The notes beneath the pieces were generated by a model. The model saw only the letters and a program-made list of their open reading frames with translations, ran no database searches and had not been told where the DNA came from. A DNA stretch of 13,232 bases from Actinomycetota bacterium. GTDB lineage: Bacteria > Actinomycetota > Thermoleophilia > UBA2241. Location of the stretch: the NCBI GenBank assembly GCA_003158705.1, contig PMKX01000038.1, forward strand, positions 4,880 through 18,111, read 5' to 3'. The position numbers and the translations under genes were made by a program. Within the stretch, counting starts at the first letter, position 1; every line of letters starts with the position of its first letter. Below are positions 13,217 to 13,232 of this stretch, one piece after another.

Positions 13217-13232
13217 ACCGCTTGTGCACACT

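Noticed and set aside
1..13232. CRISPR arrays, insertion sequences, phage genes, tRNA or rRNA genes
   Set aside because: No regularly spaced direct repeats, transposase or integrase frames, or recognisable RNA genes were seen on either strand.

Overview
The window is high-GC DNA that reads as a chromosomal segment of an actinobacterium. GTG starts are common, Shine-Dalgarno sites are strong, and one small lipoprotein resembles the mycobacterial MTB12 antigen. Several products fit a deep-branching actinobacterial class such as Thermoleophilia, including the EnvC/CwlO-like M23 protein next to ftsEX and the form of the RNB ribonuclease N-terminus. That placement is inference; no rRNA, tRNA or taxonomic marker is present. 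I found no mobile element, CRISPR array or tRNA.

Region 1 (1-4512, minus strand) is a cell-wall remodelling and division operon. It reads ftsE, ftsX, a secreted coiled-coil M23 murein hydrolase or hydrolase activator, an S41 C-terminal processing protease, and the start of a probable RNB-family ribonuclease that leaves the window at base 1. A clear sigma70-type promoter (TTGACT, 16 nt, TATAGT) lies just upstream of ftsE. ftsE and ftsX overlap by 11 bp. The expected logic is that the FtsEX ATPase and membrane complex controls the extracytoplasmic M23 protein. The S41 protease may process or remove the M23 protein or another wall protein.

Region 2 (4513-4930) has no convincing gene but holds several strong inverted repeats. 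Two of them overlap and could form alternative structures or a pseudoknot. A terminator-like hairpin lies near the DUF169 gene end.

Region 3 (4931-6207) is a divergent pair. A DUF169-family protein is on the minus strand and a small uncharacterised protein is on the plus strand. Both may be read from overlapping -35 boxes.

Region 4 (6288-8864, minus) is a tight three-gene unit: a second small protein clearly related to the plus-strand one of region 3, an MTB12-like lipoprotein, and a DHA2-type 14-helix MFS exporter.

Region 5 (9004-10995, minus) encodes two exported proteins. One is a WxL-like secreted surface protein. The other is a DUF916-like protein (WxL-interacting type) with a C-terminal membrane anchor. 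They look like a high-GC counterpart of the WxL/DUF916 surface systems known mainly from Firmicutes.

Region 6 (11245-13125, minus) encodes a family 5 oligopeptide-type solute-binding protein. It is held by a C-terminal transmembrane segment and followed by two strong tandem hairpins.
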